A DNA stretch of 64,000 nucleotides from contig CASEMX010000003.1 in assembly GCA_949289155.1 (NCBI GenBank), forward strand, positions 1-64,000, in the 5' to 3' direction. The translations under genes were made by a program, and so were the position numbers. Below the pieces are notes generated by a model that worked only from the letters and a program-made list of their open reading frames with translations, searched no databases and was not told the DNA's origin. Numbering within the stretch: position 1 is the stretch's first letter; every line of letters begins with the position of its first letter. Source of the DNA: an uncultured Parabacteroides sp. GTDB taxonomy: Bacteria; Bacteroidota; Bacteroidia; Bacteroidales; Tannerellaceae. Shown piece after piece: positions 45,079 to 54,162 of the stretch.

Positions 45079-47511
45079 ATGAGAAAGAAAATTTTTACAG
45101 GATGCTGCTGCCTGCTCTTTTTAGGCCAGCCTATCATGAGTACGGCTCAGGAGCGGCTGCCGAGCTACGTGCAGGCAGAGAAATTCACGCAAACCAAACT
45201 GGACCACATGTTATTTTCTACGACGGTCGACCCGCATTGGTTCGCGACAGGAAATAAGTTTTGGTATGAGTACAAGACCAGCGAGGGCAAAAAATGGTAT
45301 GTAGTTGACCCCACGGCGCGTACCAAGCAGCCACTTTTCGATTTGGACTGTCTGGCGGCAGAGATTTCGGAAATCACAAAAGATCCTTTTACCGCTCAGC
45401 AGTTGCCGCTCGAACAATTGGAAGCGCAGCCAAACGGCAAGACATTTACATTTAAAATAACTTCGTCGCAGTACGCGCCGAAAGATTCGGTCGACAATAA
45501 GGACGGCAAAAAGAAACGTGCCTACTACTTCAGTTATGATTATTCGACGCGCAAACTGACATGGCTCGAGGAAAAAACGAAGGACGTAAAGTATCCCCGT
45601 TGGGCGTCGCTGTCACCTGACGGAAAGACGGTCGTATATGCGAAAGATTTGAATTTATATAAAATGTCGAGGGAGGACTATGAAAAATTGAAAGTAAACG
45701 AAAAGGATTCGACCGTCACGGAGATTGCGCTGACAAAATTCGGGGTCAAGGACTTCGGATTCGGACAACCCTACTTCCTCCTGAATACCGATACCTTGTG
45801 CAACGGCGACCGCCGGCCGGAACGGATTTTATGGTCGCCCGACTCGAAACATTTTGCTGTTATCGCTACCGATGACCGCAGCGTGAAAGAGCTATGGGTA
45901 ATTAATTCGATGGCGAATCCGCGCCCTACGCTCGAGACCTATAAATATCAGATGCCGGGCGAGAAAGAGGCTCCGGTGTATCATCTATATGTATTTAATG
46001 TAGAAGACAACAGCTATAAGGAAATCAACATCGCGAAGTATAAGGACCAGACCATTTCGCTGGTCCGGAAGCCGAGATTGCAGCGCGAGCGCGACCTGAA
46101 AGAAACCTCGACCCAGTGGGCAGGCACGGCAGAAAAATTTTATGTTACCCGTTCCAGTCGAGACCTGAAGCGCATCGACGTGTGTTCCTATACCCTGCAA
46201 GAGGACACGCTGAGAACATTGATAAAAGAGACAATGAATACCTATCAAGAGACACGGCCGTTAGGAATTGTGAATGGAGGAAAGGAGCTTATCCATTGGT
46301 CGGAACGAAACGGATGGGCGCATCTATACCTATACGATAATTCGGGGAACCTAAAAAATCAAATTACAGAAGGTCCGTGGCATGTCGAGCAAATCCTGAA
46401 GATAGACGAACGGCAGCGCGTAATCTATTTCACGGCAAATGGAAGGGAGCCGGGCGAAAATCCATACTATGAACATTTATATAGGGTCAATTTTGACGGC
46501 ACGGGCTTACAAAACATTACGCCGGGCAACTATTTCCATGCGATGCTGATGGATGATGACTGCCGCTTTGTCGTTGATAATTTTTCGCGCGTCAATACCA
46601 TTCCGCAGACAACGCTGCTCGACTGCACAGGCAAGAAAATAATGACCTTGGAAGAGAGTGATTTTTCTCAACTGTTTGCTGCCGGGTATCAATTTCCGGA
46701 ACCGTTCACAGTCAAGGCAGCCGATGGGGTAACCGACCTGTACGGCGTACTTTACAAACCCTTTGACTTTGACTCGACCAAAGTTTATCCAATTATCGAT
46801 TATGTTTATCCCGGCCCGCAAGTCGAGGCGACAGTCTATCCATTTACACGCATGTCATTGCGTACGGACCGTCTTGCACAGGCAGGATTCATAGTCGTTA
46901 CCGTCGGCAATAGAGGCGGACATCCGTCAAGGTCGAAATGGTATCATAATTACGGCTATGGAAATTTACGCGACTACGGCCTGCTCGACCAGAAAACAGC
47001 CATCGAGCAGCTTGCAAACCGGCATCGGTACATCGATATCAACCGTGTCGGCATCCACGGCCATTCGGGTGGCGGCTTTATGTCCACGGCGGCTATACTG
47101 CAGTATCCTGACTTCTTCAAGGTGGCCGTTTCATGTGCCGGCAATCACGACAACCGAATTTATAACCGGTGGTGGAGCGAAACGCATCACGGCGTGCAAG
47201 AAAAAATTACGGAAGCTGGCGACACGACATTTTTGTATAATATAAAAACAAATGCCGAGCTCGCCGGAAGATTGAAAGGACATCTGATGCTGGTACATGG
47301 CGATGTGGATGATAACGTTCATCCGGGAAATACCTTACGTGTCGTTGATGCGCTGATACGTTCTAACAAACGGTTCGATATGCTGCTCTTGCCGGAGCAA
47401 AAACATGGCTTCGGAGACATGAACGAGTATTTCTACTGGCGTTTGGTAGATTATTTCTCGCGCTATTTGTTGGGCGAGCAGGAAGAATTTGTAGATATCC
47501 CGAACCGCTGA
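45079..47511 (+). CDS. Prolyl dipeptidyl peptidase, S9 family (DPP-IV type)
   Basis: An 810-residue secreted serine peptidase (signal peptide cleaved near MSTAQE). An eight-bladed beta-propeller (residues about 60-550, with YPRWASLSPDGKTVVYAKD and RILWSPDSKHFAVI) covers an alpha/beta-hydrolase domain. The triad is Ser663 (GHSGGG), Asp744 (HGDVDDNVH) and His776 (KHGFG); the Asp-to-His distance of 32 equals human DPP-IV. It releases dipeptides, mostly X-Pro, from peptide ends in the periplasm. The exact cleavage preference is not shown. Confidence 0.94.
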   Translation: MRKKIFTGCCCLLFLGQPIMSTAQERLPSYVQAEKFTQTKLDHMLFSTTVDPHWFATGNKFWYEYKTSEGKKWYVVDPTARTKQPLFDLDCLAAEISEITKDPFTAQQLPLEQLEAQPNGKTFTFKITSSQYAPKDSVDNKDGKKKRAYYFSYDYSTRKLTWLEEKTKDVKYPRWASLSPDGKTVVYAKDLNLYKMSREDYEKLKVNEKDSTVTEIALTKFGVKDFGFGQPYFLLNTDTLCNGDRRPERILWSPDSKHFAVIATDDRSVKELWVINSMANPRPTLETYKYQMPGEKEAPVYHLYVFNVEDNSYKEINIAKYKDQTISLVRKPRLQRERDLKETSTQWAGTAEKFYVTRSSRDLKRIDVCSYTLQEDTLRTLIKETMNTYQETRPLGIVNGGKELIHWSERNGWAHLYLYDNSGNLKNQITEGPWHVEQILKIDERQRVIYFTANGREPGENPYYEHLYRVNFDGTGLQNITPGNYFHAMLMDDDCRFVVDNFSRVNTIPQTTLLDCTGKKIMTLEESDFSQLFAAGYQFPEPFTVKAADGVTDLYGVLYKPFDFDSTKVYPIIDYVYPGPQVEATVYPFTRMSLRTDRLAQAGFIVVTVGNRGGHPSRSKWYHNYGYGNLRDYGLLDQKTAIEQLANRHRYIDINRVGIHGHSGGGFMSTAAILQYPDFFKVAVSCAGNHDNRIYNRWWSETHHGVQEKITEAGDTTFLYNIKTNAELAGRLKGHLMLVHGDVDDNVHPGNTLRVVDALIRSNKRFDMLLLPEQKHGFGDMNEYFYWRLVDYFSRYLLGEQEEFVDIPNR

Positions 47512-47562
47512 AACCGGGACCGCCCTAAGAAAATTCCGGCTACACATTGAAAGCCGCGGCAG

Positions 47563-47608
47563 TAGCCTCCTTCAGTTTGAATGGAAATTCATGACCTGAA
47601 GGAGGCTA
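47563..47608 (+). terminator. Hairpin between DPP-IV gene and copper ATPase
   Basis: Perfect 13-base arms TAGCCTCCTTCAG (47563-47575) and CTGAAGGAGGCTA (47596-47608). Only a short T-poor tail follows, so termination strength is uncertain. Confidence 0.65.
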
Positions 47609-47633
47609 TATTATATAAGGTAGAAAATTTTAG

Positions 47634-47641
47634 TATCTTTG
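47634..47641 (+). promoter_or_regulatory. Promoter -7 box TATCTTTG for the copper ATPase
   Basis: A perfect TAnnTTTG match 56 bases before the ATG at 47698. It lies inside an in-frame upstream extension, so that extension is unlikely to be translated. Confidence 0.65.
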
Positions 47642-47697
47642 TATCCAAAGAAAAGGAAGATGGGAGAGACAAAACAGCTAAGATTCAAGAGATAATT

Positions 47698-50157
47698 ATG
47701 GAGAAAAATAAAATCGTGAAAGAAACTTTTCCGGTGTTAGATATGAGCTGCGCCGCCTGCGCCACCCGAGTGGACCGGACCCTGAACCGGCAGGACGGGG
47801 TGTGTTCGGCATCGGTGAATTATGCCGCCGCCACCGCTACCGTGGAATATGACCCGACACAGTGCAGCCCCGAACAATTAAAGAAAGCCCTGCAAGAGGA
47901 GGGGTATGATTTGCTGATTACGGCAGATAAAAATCTGAATGAAGAGGCGACCGAGCTTCGCGAGGAAAAATATAGAAAATTAAAGCGCAAGACGATAGCG
48001 GCGGTAGTTCTCTCCCTTCCGGTCGCCATACTGGGAATGACCTGCATGGACAATGAAATGGCCCGCTACGCCATGTGGATTCTCTCCACCCCAGTGGTAT
48101 TCTGGCTGGGCGGCGACTTCTTTGCCAATTCATGGAAACAGCTGAAGCGCCGGACGGCAAATATGGACACCTTGGTTGCAGAAAGCACGGGCATCGCTTA
48201 TTTGTTCAGTCTATTTAATCTCTTCTTCCCCAGCTTCTGGTTGGAACGAGGATTGGAGCCGCACGTCTATTTTGAGGCAGCGAGCGTCATTATAACCTTT
48301 ATCTTGCTCGGCAGGCTGCTCGAGGAACGTGCCAAAGGCAATACATCTACCGCACTCAAAAAATTGATGGGCCTACAACCGAAAAAGGTCACCGTGATAA
48401 ACTCGGAAGGAAAAAATATCGAAATACCCATCGAAGAGATACGCCGGGGCGATTTACTATTAGTCAAGCCGGGCGAGAAAATCGCGGTGGACGGACAAGT
48501 CGAGGAAGGCCACTCGTTCGTCGATGAGAGTATGCTGAGCGGCGAATCGATTCCGGTGCAGAAGCAGCCAATGTCCAAAGTATATGCCGGCACAATCAAC
48601 CAAAAAGGGAGCTTTTCTTTTCGCGCGGAAAAGGTCGGAGCGGAAACGCTGCTCGCTCAAATTATACGAATGGTGCAAGACGCGCAAGGGAGCAAAGCTC
48701 CGGTACAGAAACTGGTGGATAGGATTGCCGCTGTCTTTGTACCGACTATCATGGCAATCGCCCTTATCGCGTGCATTTCTTGGATGATTTTCGACCCCAC
48801 GGACGGAATTACGCATGGTCTGATGGCAGGAGTGACAGTCCTTATCATCGCCTGCCCTTGCGCATTGGGATTAGCGACGCCAACCGCCATTATGGTAGGT
48901 ATAGGAAAAGGCGCGGAGCTGGGCATCCTGATTAAAGATGCCGAAAGTCTGGAAACCGCCAAGAGCATAAATGTCATCGTCTTAGATAAAACCGGGACAA
49001 TCACTGAAGGCCGCCCCCGTGTCACAGACAGTGTAGGCTTGACCGAGAAAAATACTGCCCGTATTTTTTACAGTTTGGAGAAACTCTCTGAACACTCGTT
49101 AGCCGAGGCTATCGCAGAGTACCTGTCAACAGATACCGTGAAGATAGACAATTTTGAGAGCCTCACCGGAAGAGGGGTATGTGGAAAATTCGAGGATAAG
49201 TGGTATTTCGCCGGTAGTCTCCGTCTATTAAAAGAAAAGGGAGTCTCCATCGACGACGCATTGACTGAGAAAGCGGAACAATGGAAGGCAGAAGCAAAGA
49301 GTGTCATAGGATTTGCCAATGAAGAAAAAGTGCTCGGCCTCGCAGCCATAGCCGATGAAATCAAAGAAACCTCAGCAGCGGCTATTCAAGAGTTACGCAA
49401 GATGCACATCGATATCCACATGCTTACCGGAGATAACGAAGCCACCGCACGGGCCATCGCCGAGAAGGTAGGAATCCGCCACTTCAAAGCCGAAGTCCTG
49501 CCCCAAGAAAAAGCAGATTATATCCGCAAATTGCAAGCCGGAGGAAATAAAGTCGCGATGGTGGGCGACGGCATTAACGACAGCGCAGCCTTAGCCGCGG
49601 CAGACTTGAGCGTGGCGATGGGACAGGGAAGTGACATCGCGATAGATGTAGCCCAGATGACAGTCATCTCCTCGGATTTAAGAAAGCTCTGTGACGCCAT
49701 CCGCCTCTCTTCTATGACCGTGCAGACCATACGGCAGAATCTATTCTGGGCATTTATTTATAATTTGGTCAGCGTTCCGATCGCCGCCGGAATATTATAC
49801 CCGATAAATGGATTTCTATTGAATCCGATGATAGCAGGAGCGGCAATGGCGATGAGCAGCGTCAGCGTCGTATCAAACAGCCTGCGACTTAAACACAAGA
49901 AGCTGGGAACAATCAAACAAATGTCTAATATAAAAACAGTATCGACAATGAAAAAGAATTACAAGATTGAAGGAATGATGTGCAACCACTGTCGGATGCA
50001 TGTAGAAAAGGCGTTAAACCAAATCGACGGCGTTCAAGCAACTGTTTCTTTGGAGCCACCGGTAGCGACAGTCGAATTTACCAAAGGGGAGAAGTCCCTT
50101 GCAGAATTGCAGGCAGCTTTAGAACCGGAAGGCTATACCATCAAGGATATGGATTAG
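47698..50157 (+). CDS. copA: Copper-exporting P-type ATPase with N- and C-terminal HMA domains
   Basis: An 819-residue inner-membrane pump that uses ATP to expel copper(I). An N-terminal HMA domain holds Cys18 and Cys21 (MSCAACA). The eight-segment core has the ion site Cys386-Pro-Cys388 (IACPCALGL), phosphorylated Asp430 (DKTGT), HSLAEA, and GDGIND. A second HMA domain with Cys762 and Cys765 (MMCNHC) is joined to the C-terminus by a linker with internal Met codons. The ATG at 47698 is chosen because a promoter box lies upstream within the longer frame. Silver is also a usual substrate of the family. Confidence 0.95.
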   Translation: MEKNKIVKETFPVLDMSCAACATRVDRTLNRQDGVCSASVNYAAATATVEYDPTQCSPEQLKKALQEEGYDLLITADKNLNEEATELREEKYRKLKRKTIAAVVLSLPVAILGMTCMDNEMARYAMWILSTPVVFWLGGDFFANSWKQLKRRTANMDTLVAESTGIAYLFSLFNLFFPSFWLERGLEPHVYFEAASVIITFILLGRLLEERAKGNTSTALKKLMGLQPKKVTVINSEGKNIEIPIEEIRRGDLLLVKPGEKIAVDGQVEEGHSFVDESMLSGESIPVQKQPMSKVYAGTINQKGSFSFRAEKVGAETLLAQIIRMVQDAQGSKAPVQKLVDRIAAVFVPTIMAIALIACISWMIFDPTDGITHGLMAGVTVLIIACPCALGLATPTAIMVGIGKGAELGILIKDAESLETAKSINVIVLDKTGTITEGRPRVTDSVGLTEKNTARIFYSLEKLSEHSLAEAIAEYLSTDTVKIDNFESLTGRGVCGKFEDKWYFAGSLRLLKEKGVSIDDALTEKAEQWKAEAKSVIGFANEEKVLGLAAIADEIKETSAAAIQELRKMHIDIHMLTGDNEATARAIAEKVGIRHFKAEVLPQEKADYIRKLQAGGNKVAMVGDGINDSAALAAADLSVAMGQGSDIAIDVAQMTVISSDLRKLCDAIRLSSMTVQTIRQNLFWAFIYNLVSVPIAAGILYPINGFLLNPMIAGAAMAMSSVSVVSNSLRLKHKKLGTIKQMSNIKTVSTMKKNYKIEGMMCNHCRMHVEKALNQIDGVQATVSLEPPVATVEFTKGEKSLAELQAALEPEGYTIKDMD
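49948..50157 (+). other. Possible internal start giving a free CopZ-like chaperone
   Basis: The ATG at 49948 within copA would give a 69-residue protein, MKKNYKIEGMMCNHCRMHVE and onward, which reads exactly like a free-standing copper chaperone. The preceding linker is low in hydrophobic residues. There is no clear Shine-Dalgarno site, as is usual here. It could equally be a fused domain that is never made alone. Confidence 0.35.
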
Positions 50158-50248
50158 CCCAAAAAGAATCCGCCCCGACGAAGAAGTTTTTATGTCAGAT
50201 TTGATGGTTTTTATAGCTACGGCAACAGGCCCAAATGAAAAAAACGCC

Positions 50249-50256
50249 TATCTTTG
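50249..50256 (+). promoter_or_regulatory. Promoter -7 box TATCTTTG
   Basis: A perfect TAnnTTTG match 29 bases before the lipoprotein gene. Confidence 0.7.
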
Positions 50257-50285
50257 TCTGCATTAATTACGTTAAATAAGAAAAT

Positions 50286-51068
50286 ATGAAGACAAGAACA
50301 TTGTGCAAAATATGGGTATTAACCTGTTGCTCCCTTTGTTTCATTGCATGCGGGGACGATAATGAACCGCTTTCCCTTATCAATACGGAAGGAAACGAAA
50401 CGCTCATAGATATTACCAGCAATACGTTGCAACTTTCGCCGTTCAGTGAAGGAGAATCATTCTATATCAATGGCGGCGATGGGGCATATACCATCGATAA
50501 TAGCAACGAAGAGGCAGTAAAGTTTTCTTATGACGGGCGGACATTAACGCTGCTTCCTGTGGCGCAAGGCAAGGCAATCATCACCATTCAGGACCGTGAC
50601 AATAATACCTACCAGCTGCAGGTAGAAGTAACCTATCCGCAAGAAACATATCAAGTTTCCGGCGTGAAAGCATCGGCTATCGGTGATGATTTGACGCAAA
50701 TGGAAACGCAACTATTGCAGGGACAAATCGCATCGGACATTTATGCCGGCATAGAAGGCAAATATGTATTTACTTATATGGTTCCCGATAGTACGGAAGG
50801 CGAACTGGAAATGGTTCCGGCCAATAATATTCTACCGAAAAAAGGCGTATTCCAAAGCAGTTCCAAGTATCAGGACAACGGATTGCCGTATATAGAGATG
50901 AAGGTACACCTGACTTCGGGAGAAGAAATCGTCTATTCTTGTTACAATACCGACATAGATTCCACCTATTTGTTCGTGCAAGATGTAACGGACGCCTATC
51001 GGACGGAATATCCCAAAGTAGAGCAGGCGCTGTCTTTCCAATATTTGCAACGAACAAAAACCGAATAA
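50286..51068 (+). CDS. Lipoprotein with Ig-like domain, function unknown
   Basis: A 260-residue lipoprotein: signal peptide with lipobox FIAC followed by GDDNE, an acidic surface-export-like start. Residues about 35-120 look like a bacterial Ig-like beta-sandwich (FYINGGDGAYTI, GRTLTLLPVAQGKAIITI, NTYQLQVEV). The C-terminal half is beta-rich without a recognised family. It is monocistronic and followed by the 41-bp array. No partner is suggested by its neighbours. Confidence 0.78.
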   Translation: MKTRTLCKIWVLTCCSLCFIACGDDNEPLSLINTEGNETLIDITSNTLQLSPFSEGESFYINGGDGAYTIDNSNEEAVKFSYDGRTLTLLPVAQGKAIITIQDRDNNTYQLQVEVTYPQETYQVSGVKASAIGDDLTQMETQLLQGQIASDIYAGIEGKYVFTYMVPDSTEGELEMVPANNILPKKGVFQSSSKYQDNGLPYIEMKVHLTSGEEIVYSCYNTDIDSTYLFVQDVTDAYRTEYPKVEQALSFQYLQRTKTE

Positions 51069-51091
51069 AGAAATCCGATTTTTTGTACAAA

Positions 51092-51302
51092 AAGGGATGC
51101 TGATGTTTGTCAGCATCCCTTCCAGACGCTGGAAAGGATGCCGGCGTATGTCAGCATCCCTTCCGGAAGCTGGAAAGGATGCCGGCGTATGTCAGCATCC
51201 CTTCCAGACGCTGGAAAGGATGCCAGCGTATGTCAGCATCCCTTCCGGAAGCTGGAAAGGATGCCAGCGTACGACAGCATCCCTTCCGGACCCTTGGAAA
51301 GG
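51092..51302. repeat. 41-bp tandem array of hairpins
   Basis: CAGCATCC starts at 51111, 51152, 51193, 51234 and 51275: exactly 41 bases each time. Each unit contains the near-palindrome CATCCCTTCC / GGAAAGGATG around an alternating loop (AGACGCT or GGAAGCT). The array opens with a perfect 12-base stem, AAGGGATGCTGA (51092-51103) and TCAGCATCCCTT (51110-51121). It lies between two convergent genes. Open frames across it are by-products of the repeat. Confidence 0.95.
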
Positions 51303-51329
51303 ATGCCTTAATTCATTTTGAGACCGTTT

Positions 51330-52085
51330 TTAATGTACTTTCGTCTGGGAAGTCCATTCCGTTACATGTTTGCAATGGCTGATATAGTACTGCTCTTCCG
51401 CAGAAAGGTTTGAGGAGTCATTATACCAAGGCAAATGTTCCGCCTGATAAGGGTAAGGAGTGCGATACGCCTCGACAAAACGGCTTCGGCTCAAACCTAC
51501 GCGAGGACGGTACAAGGCAAAAGTCGTATCAATAGGCGCTCTGTATAATTTGTCTGCGGTGAAATTTGCATAATAACGGCTTTCTAATTGGATGACTTTG
51601 TCCTTATGGGCATAGCAATCGGGCAAATTATCTATCCGCAAAGAAAACCCTATCTTCCGAGCCAAAGGATGCCGCTTCAATTCACGTAAAAAATAATCGA
51701 TAAAATCATTGGGACATTCTTTTACCGGCACAACGTCTGAATCTGTGTAGATATAATAATCGCGGCAAAAGCGTTTTCGCAAAGGCGACTTCCATAAAGC
51801 CTTAAATCCCAAATTTTCAGAGAGGCGCAATACTGGGAAAGGACAGGTATCATAATAATCCAATAAAGGCGGATAGGTAGAAGCGTTATCAAGGATATAA
51901 ATATTCGTATAACCTCTAATAGTCAGCGCATCCAGCAATTGCTGCAAAGAGGTTAACCGATTAAAGTTATTAATAATTATAGGAATATCTTTTCCTGTTT
52001 GTATTTTGGACGGAGATACCGTTTCCCGGAAGAAATAATAACAGGAAACCAGCCATGAAATCGCTCTCTTTATATTTTTTTTCAT
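51330..52085 (-). CDS. Family 2-like glycosyltransferase
   Basis: A 251-residue cytoplasmic glycosyltransferase of GT-A fold. IPIIINNFNRLTSLQQLLDAL opens the nucleotide-sugar domain (positions about 34-54), IYILDNAST follows, and YYIYTDSDVVP gives the DxD metal motif. Donor and acceptor sugars are unknown. It is the last of three minus-strand genes with gaps of 9 and about 39 bases that look like a lipopolysaccharide core operon. Confidence 0.88.
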   Translation of the reverse strand: MKKNIKRAISWLVSCYYFFRETVSPSKIQTGKDIPIIINNFNRLTSLQQLLDALTIRGYTNIYILDNASTYPPLLDYYDTCPFPVLRLSENLGFKALWKSPLRKRFCRDYYIYTDSDVVPVKECPNDFIDYFLRELKRHPLARKIGFSLRIDNLPDCYAHKDKVIQLESRYYANFTADKLYRAPIDTTFALYRPRVGLSRSRFVEAYRTPYPYQAEHLPWYNDSSNLSAEEQYYISHCKHVTEWTSQTKVH

Positions 52086-52094
52086 AATCTATTG

Positions 52095-52865
52095 CTATTC
52101 GAATGGGATATATTTAGACCAGAATTTCTTCATTTTCCGTTTGTACCAAGCGTGGCAGCCAAAAGGAAGTTGCTTTTTGCATAAATGATAACAATATCTT
52201 GGATATTTATCAAAAGAAAAACGGAGAGCTTCCGGCACAGATGGGTAAACAAAACCTTTGGCTTCTGTCGCCCAAAAGACATCTTCATTATAAAGGTGGT
52301 GGCGTTTTTGCGCCAAATAGTATGCGATGCGCTCTTGTTGCTCACAAATAACGCGATAATGGCTATGTACTTTACGAAGCGACAGGCCTCCGTTTCCAAT
52401 TTTGTTATATAAATCCTGTTTAGACGGCTTCTTTCTATATCGGCTCCAAGCATGGCTTAAAGACATTATGGTAGAAATGAGCGGCAAACGGTAAATTGGA
52501 CGTTGCAACCAAGGCGCACCGATATAATCATATCCTTTTTTACACCATATATCCAACTCATCTCGGAATACATAAGCGTCTAATTGGTAAATCAGAATAT
52601 ATGTACAGTCCAAAAATCTCGCATAAAATTCTTTGGATAGCATCAGTGAATTATATCCACTGATACCTTTGAAATAACCATCCTTGAATGAAACATACGA
52701 AAGGCGAGGAAAATCTTTTTTCAATGCAGATAAGTCCAACGTCTCAGGCTTTATGACGACCAAGTCCTGTTTATGAAATATTTCATATGCACGTTTCAAC
52801 GATATCCATTCCACTCTGGAAAAATCGGCTTTATAGATCGGTATAATAATCTTTACAGTATTCAT
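52095..52865 (-). CDS. DUF5672-family putative glycosyltransferase
   Basis: A 256-residue protein resembling DUF5672, a family placed among glycosyltransferases. Recognisable blocks are YILIYQLDAYVF (a DxD-like region), YDYIGAPWL, IGNGGLSLRK and NEDVFW, in the order usual for GT-A enzymes. The ATG at 52865 is chosen; a TTG 27 bases upstream is in frame but less likely. It lies between the sugar kinase and another glycosyltransferase, fitting a role in lipopolysaccharide or other surface sugar assembly. Confidence 0.87.
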   Translation of the reverse strand: MNTVKIIIPIYKADFSRVEWISLKRAYEIFHKQDLVVIKPETLDLSALKKDFPRLSYVSFKDGYFKGISGYNSLMLSKEFYARFLDCTYILIYQLDAYVFRDELDIWCKKGYDYIGAPWLQRPIYRLPLISTIMSLSHAWSRYRKKPSKQDLYNKIGNGGLSLRKVHSHYRVICEQQERIAYYLAQKRHHLYNEDVFWATEAKGFVYPSVPEALRFSFDKYPRYCYHLCKKQLPFGCHAWYKRKMKKFWSKYIPFE

Positions 52866-52904
52866 GACTTTCAATGAATAAGAGAAATACAATCAAAAGA
52901 ACAG

Positions 52905-53678
52905 CTATCTTTTCCGATTAAAAAAATTTCGTATCCGTTGTTTCAGTTTCCGCCGCCTATGCAAGTAGCGCAATTTGGCTTCCCAATAAAAAACAGCTTT
53001 AGCTATTAATTCCGTTTTACGGTTTTCCCAACCCCGGCATTGGATATATGCTTCTGCAATGAAGCGAAATAAATCCGGTCGCTCTGTTACAGTGCTCAAA
53101 TTCTTGAGGCAGGCATCTTCATCGGGCTGCTTATCCATCAAATGAGACCTATTGATGTCCACCACCGTAAAACTATATCCCGTTTTTGTCTTATGATATA
53201 GGAAATTCCCCAAATTTAAATCGCCATGCAATATTCCGGCTTGATGCAGAGCGGCTATTTCCGCTGCTATATCTGTAGCTAATTGCTTATTATAATCTTC
53301 GGAAGGCACCAAAACCGGAAAGACTGGAGGATCAGGACAGACTTGCGAGACGAAATACCCCACAGTAAACAATCCATGTTCCCGTAATTCGATATATGCA
53401 ACCTCTTCCGGCGTACTAATTCCCCTTCTGCGGAACTCTCTTGCGTAAAAGAAAGCTCGTTCTGCTTTGGTTTTGCAAAAGAAAGTATAAGCAATCTGTT
53501 GCGCAGGATTAACTCGTTTAAAACGTTTGACCATTACCGGCTTCCCTTGAAAAAGGAAACGGCGGAGTGTATTGCGGCCGTCATATACCAACTCACCTTC
53601 ACCTTTGTCAAATCGTTGTGGAATGGAACGAAGTTCCTTTTCCAAATAGCGATAGGGTGCAGCTATAATTACTTTCAT
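52905..53678 (-). CDS. Lipopolysaccharide core kinase-like protein (KdkA/WaaP family)
   Basis: A 257-residue protein kinase-fold enzyme of the type that phosphorylates Kdo or heptose in the lipopolysaccharide core. VMVKRFKR near residue 50 holds the ATP-binding lysine, LHGDLNLGNFL gives the catalytic Asp and Asn, and VVDINRS the metal-binding Asp. The basic C-terminal tail (RRRKLKQRIRNFFNRKR) may bind the membrane. First gene of the three-gene surface-sugar group. The exact sugar is not shown. Confidence 0.86.
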   Translation of the reverse strand: MKVIIAAPYRYLEKELRSIPQRFDKGEGELVYDGRNTLRRFLFQGKPVMVKRFKRVNPAQQIAYTFFCKTKAERAFFYAREFRRRGISTPEEVAYIELREHGLFTVGYFVSQVCPDPPVFPVLVPSEDYNKQLATDIAAEIAALHQAGILHGDLNLGNFLYHKTKTGYSFTVVDINRSHLMDKQPDEDACLKNLSTVTERPDLFRFIAEAYIQCRGWENRKTELIAKAVFYWEAKLRYLHRRRKLKQRIRNFFNRKR

Positions 53679-53725
53679 CTTAATAGAATATCACGTTAAG
53701 CGAGTAGAAAATATGATACCCTTAT

Positions 53726-53983
53726 TTATATCCCTGCTTCCTTCAGTGCTTTTGCCATTTGGTCGGGACAGGATGTTCCTTTTCCGTGACAATCGATTCC
53801 CTCCAACCGATGAATGGCTTCATCTACCGGCATACCTTTTATCAAAGAACAGATTCCTTTCAGGTTTCCATCGCATCCGCCTATGACTTGTGCCTGTTCT
53901 ATTTTTCCTTCGGCTACATCTATCAGCATCATTTTCGAACATACACCGCCTTGCGGAATGTAGGTGATTCTTTTTTTATCCAT
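53726..53983 (-). CDS. TSCPD-domain protein
   Basis: An 85-residue protein of the TIGR03905/TSCPD type, named for the motif Thr-Ser-Cys-Pro-Asp, here GTSCPDQMAKAL at the C-terminus. CSKMM, GGCDGNLKGI and GIDCHGKGTSC add further conserved cysteines. The same domain occurs at the end of vitamin B12-dependent ribonucleotide reductases; alone, its role is unknown. The start is the ATG at 53983, not an in-frame TTG upstream. Confidence 0.9.
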   Translation of the reverse strand: MDKKRITYIPQGGVCSKMMLIDVAEGKIEQAQVIGGCDGNLKGICSLIKGMPVDEAIHRLEGIDCHGKGTSCPDQMAKALKEAGI

Positions 53984-54004
53984 ATCTATTTTTTGTTTGT
54001 CGCG

Positions 54005-54012
54005 CAAAGATA
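54005..54012 (-). promoter_or_regulatory. Promoter -7 box for the TSCPD gene
   Basis: CAAAGATA on the plus strand reads TATCTTTG on the minus strand, 22 bases before the start. Confidence 0.65.
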
Positions 54013-54074
54013 TAAACTTCTTTGAAGATAGCCTAACGCGAAAGGTGAGCTATTCCCTCCTCCTGCATTCCCAC

Positions 54075-54136
54075 TAAAAAAATCTCGGTTATTCTCTCGA
54101 AAAAGCACCGACATTTTCGAAAGAATAACCGAGATT
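54075..54136 (-). terminator. Terminator of the folC-MFS-ispE operon
   Basis: Twenty-base arms 54081-54100 and 54117-54136 pair with one mismatch (core AATCTCGGTTATT). On the minus strand the stem is followed by TTTTTAG. Confidence 0.88.
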
Positions 54137-54162
54137 ATCAGAAAAGAACCCCGAGAAGGACG

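Noticed and set aside
47581..47697. 39-residue N-terminal extension of the copper ATPase
   Set aside because: A promoter box TATCTTTG lies within it and the start falls inside a hairpin.
51097..51382. Two overlapping open frames of 74 and 91 codons across the 41-bp array
   Set aside because: They consist of the repeat translated in two frames. No start context, no promoter and no conserved domain; a period of 41 changes frame at each unit.
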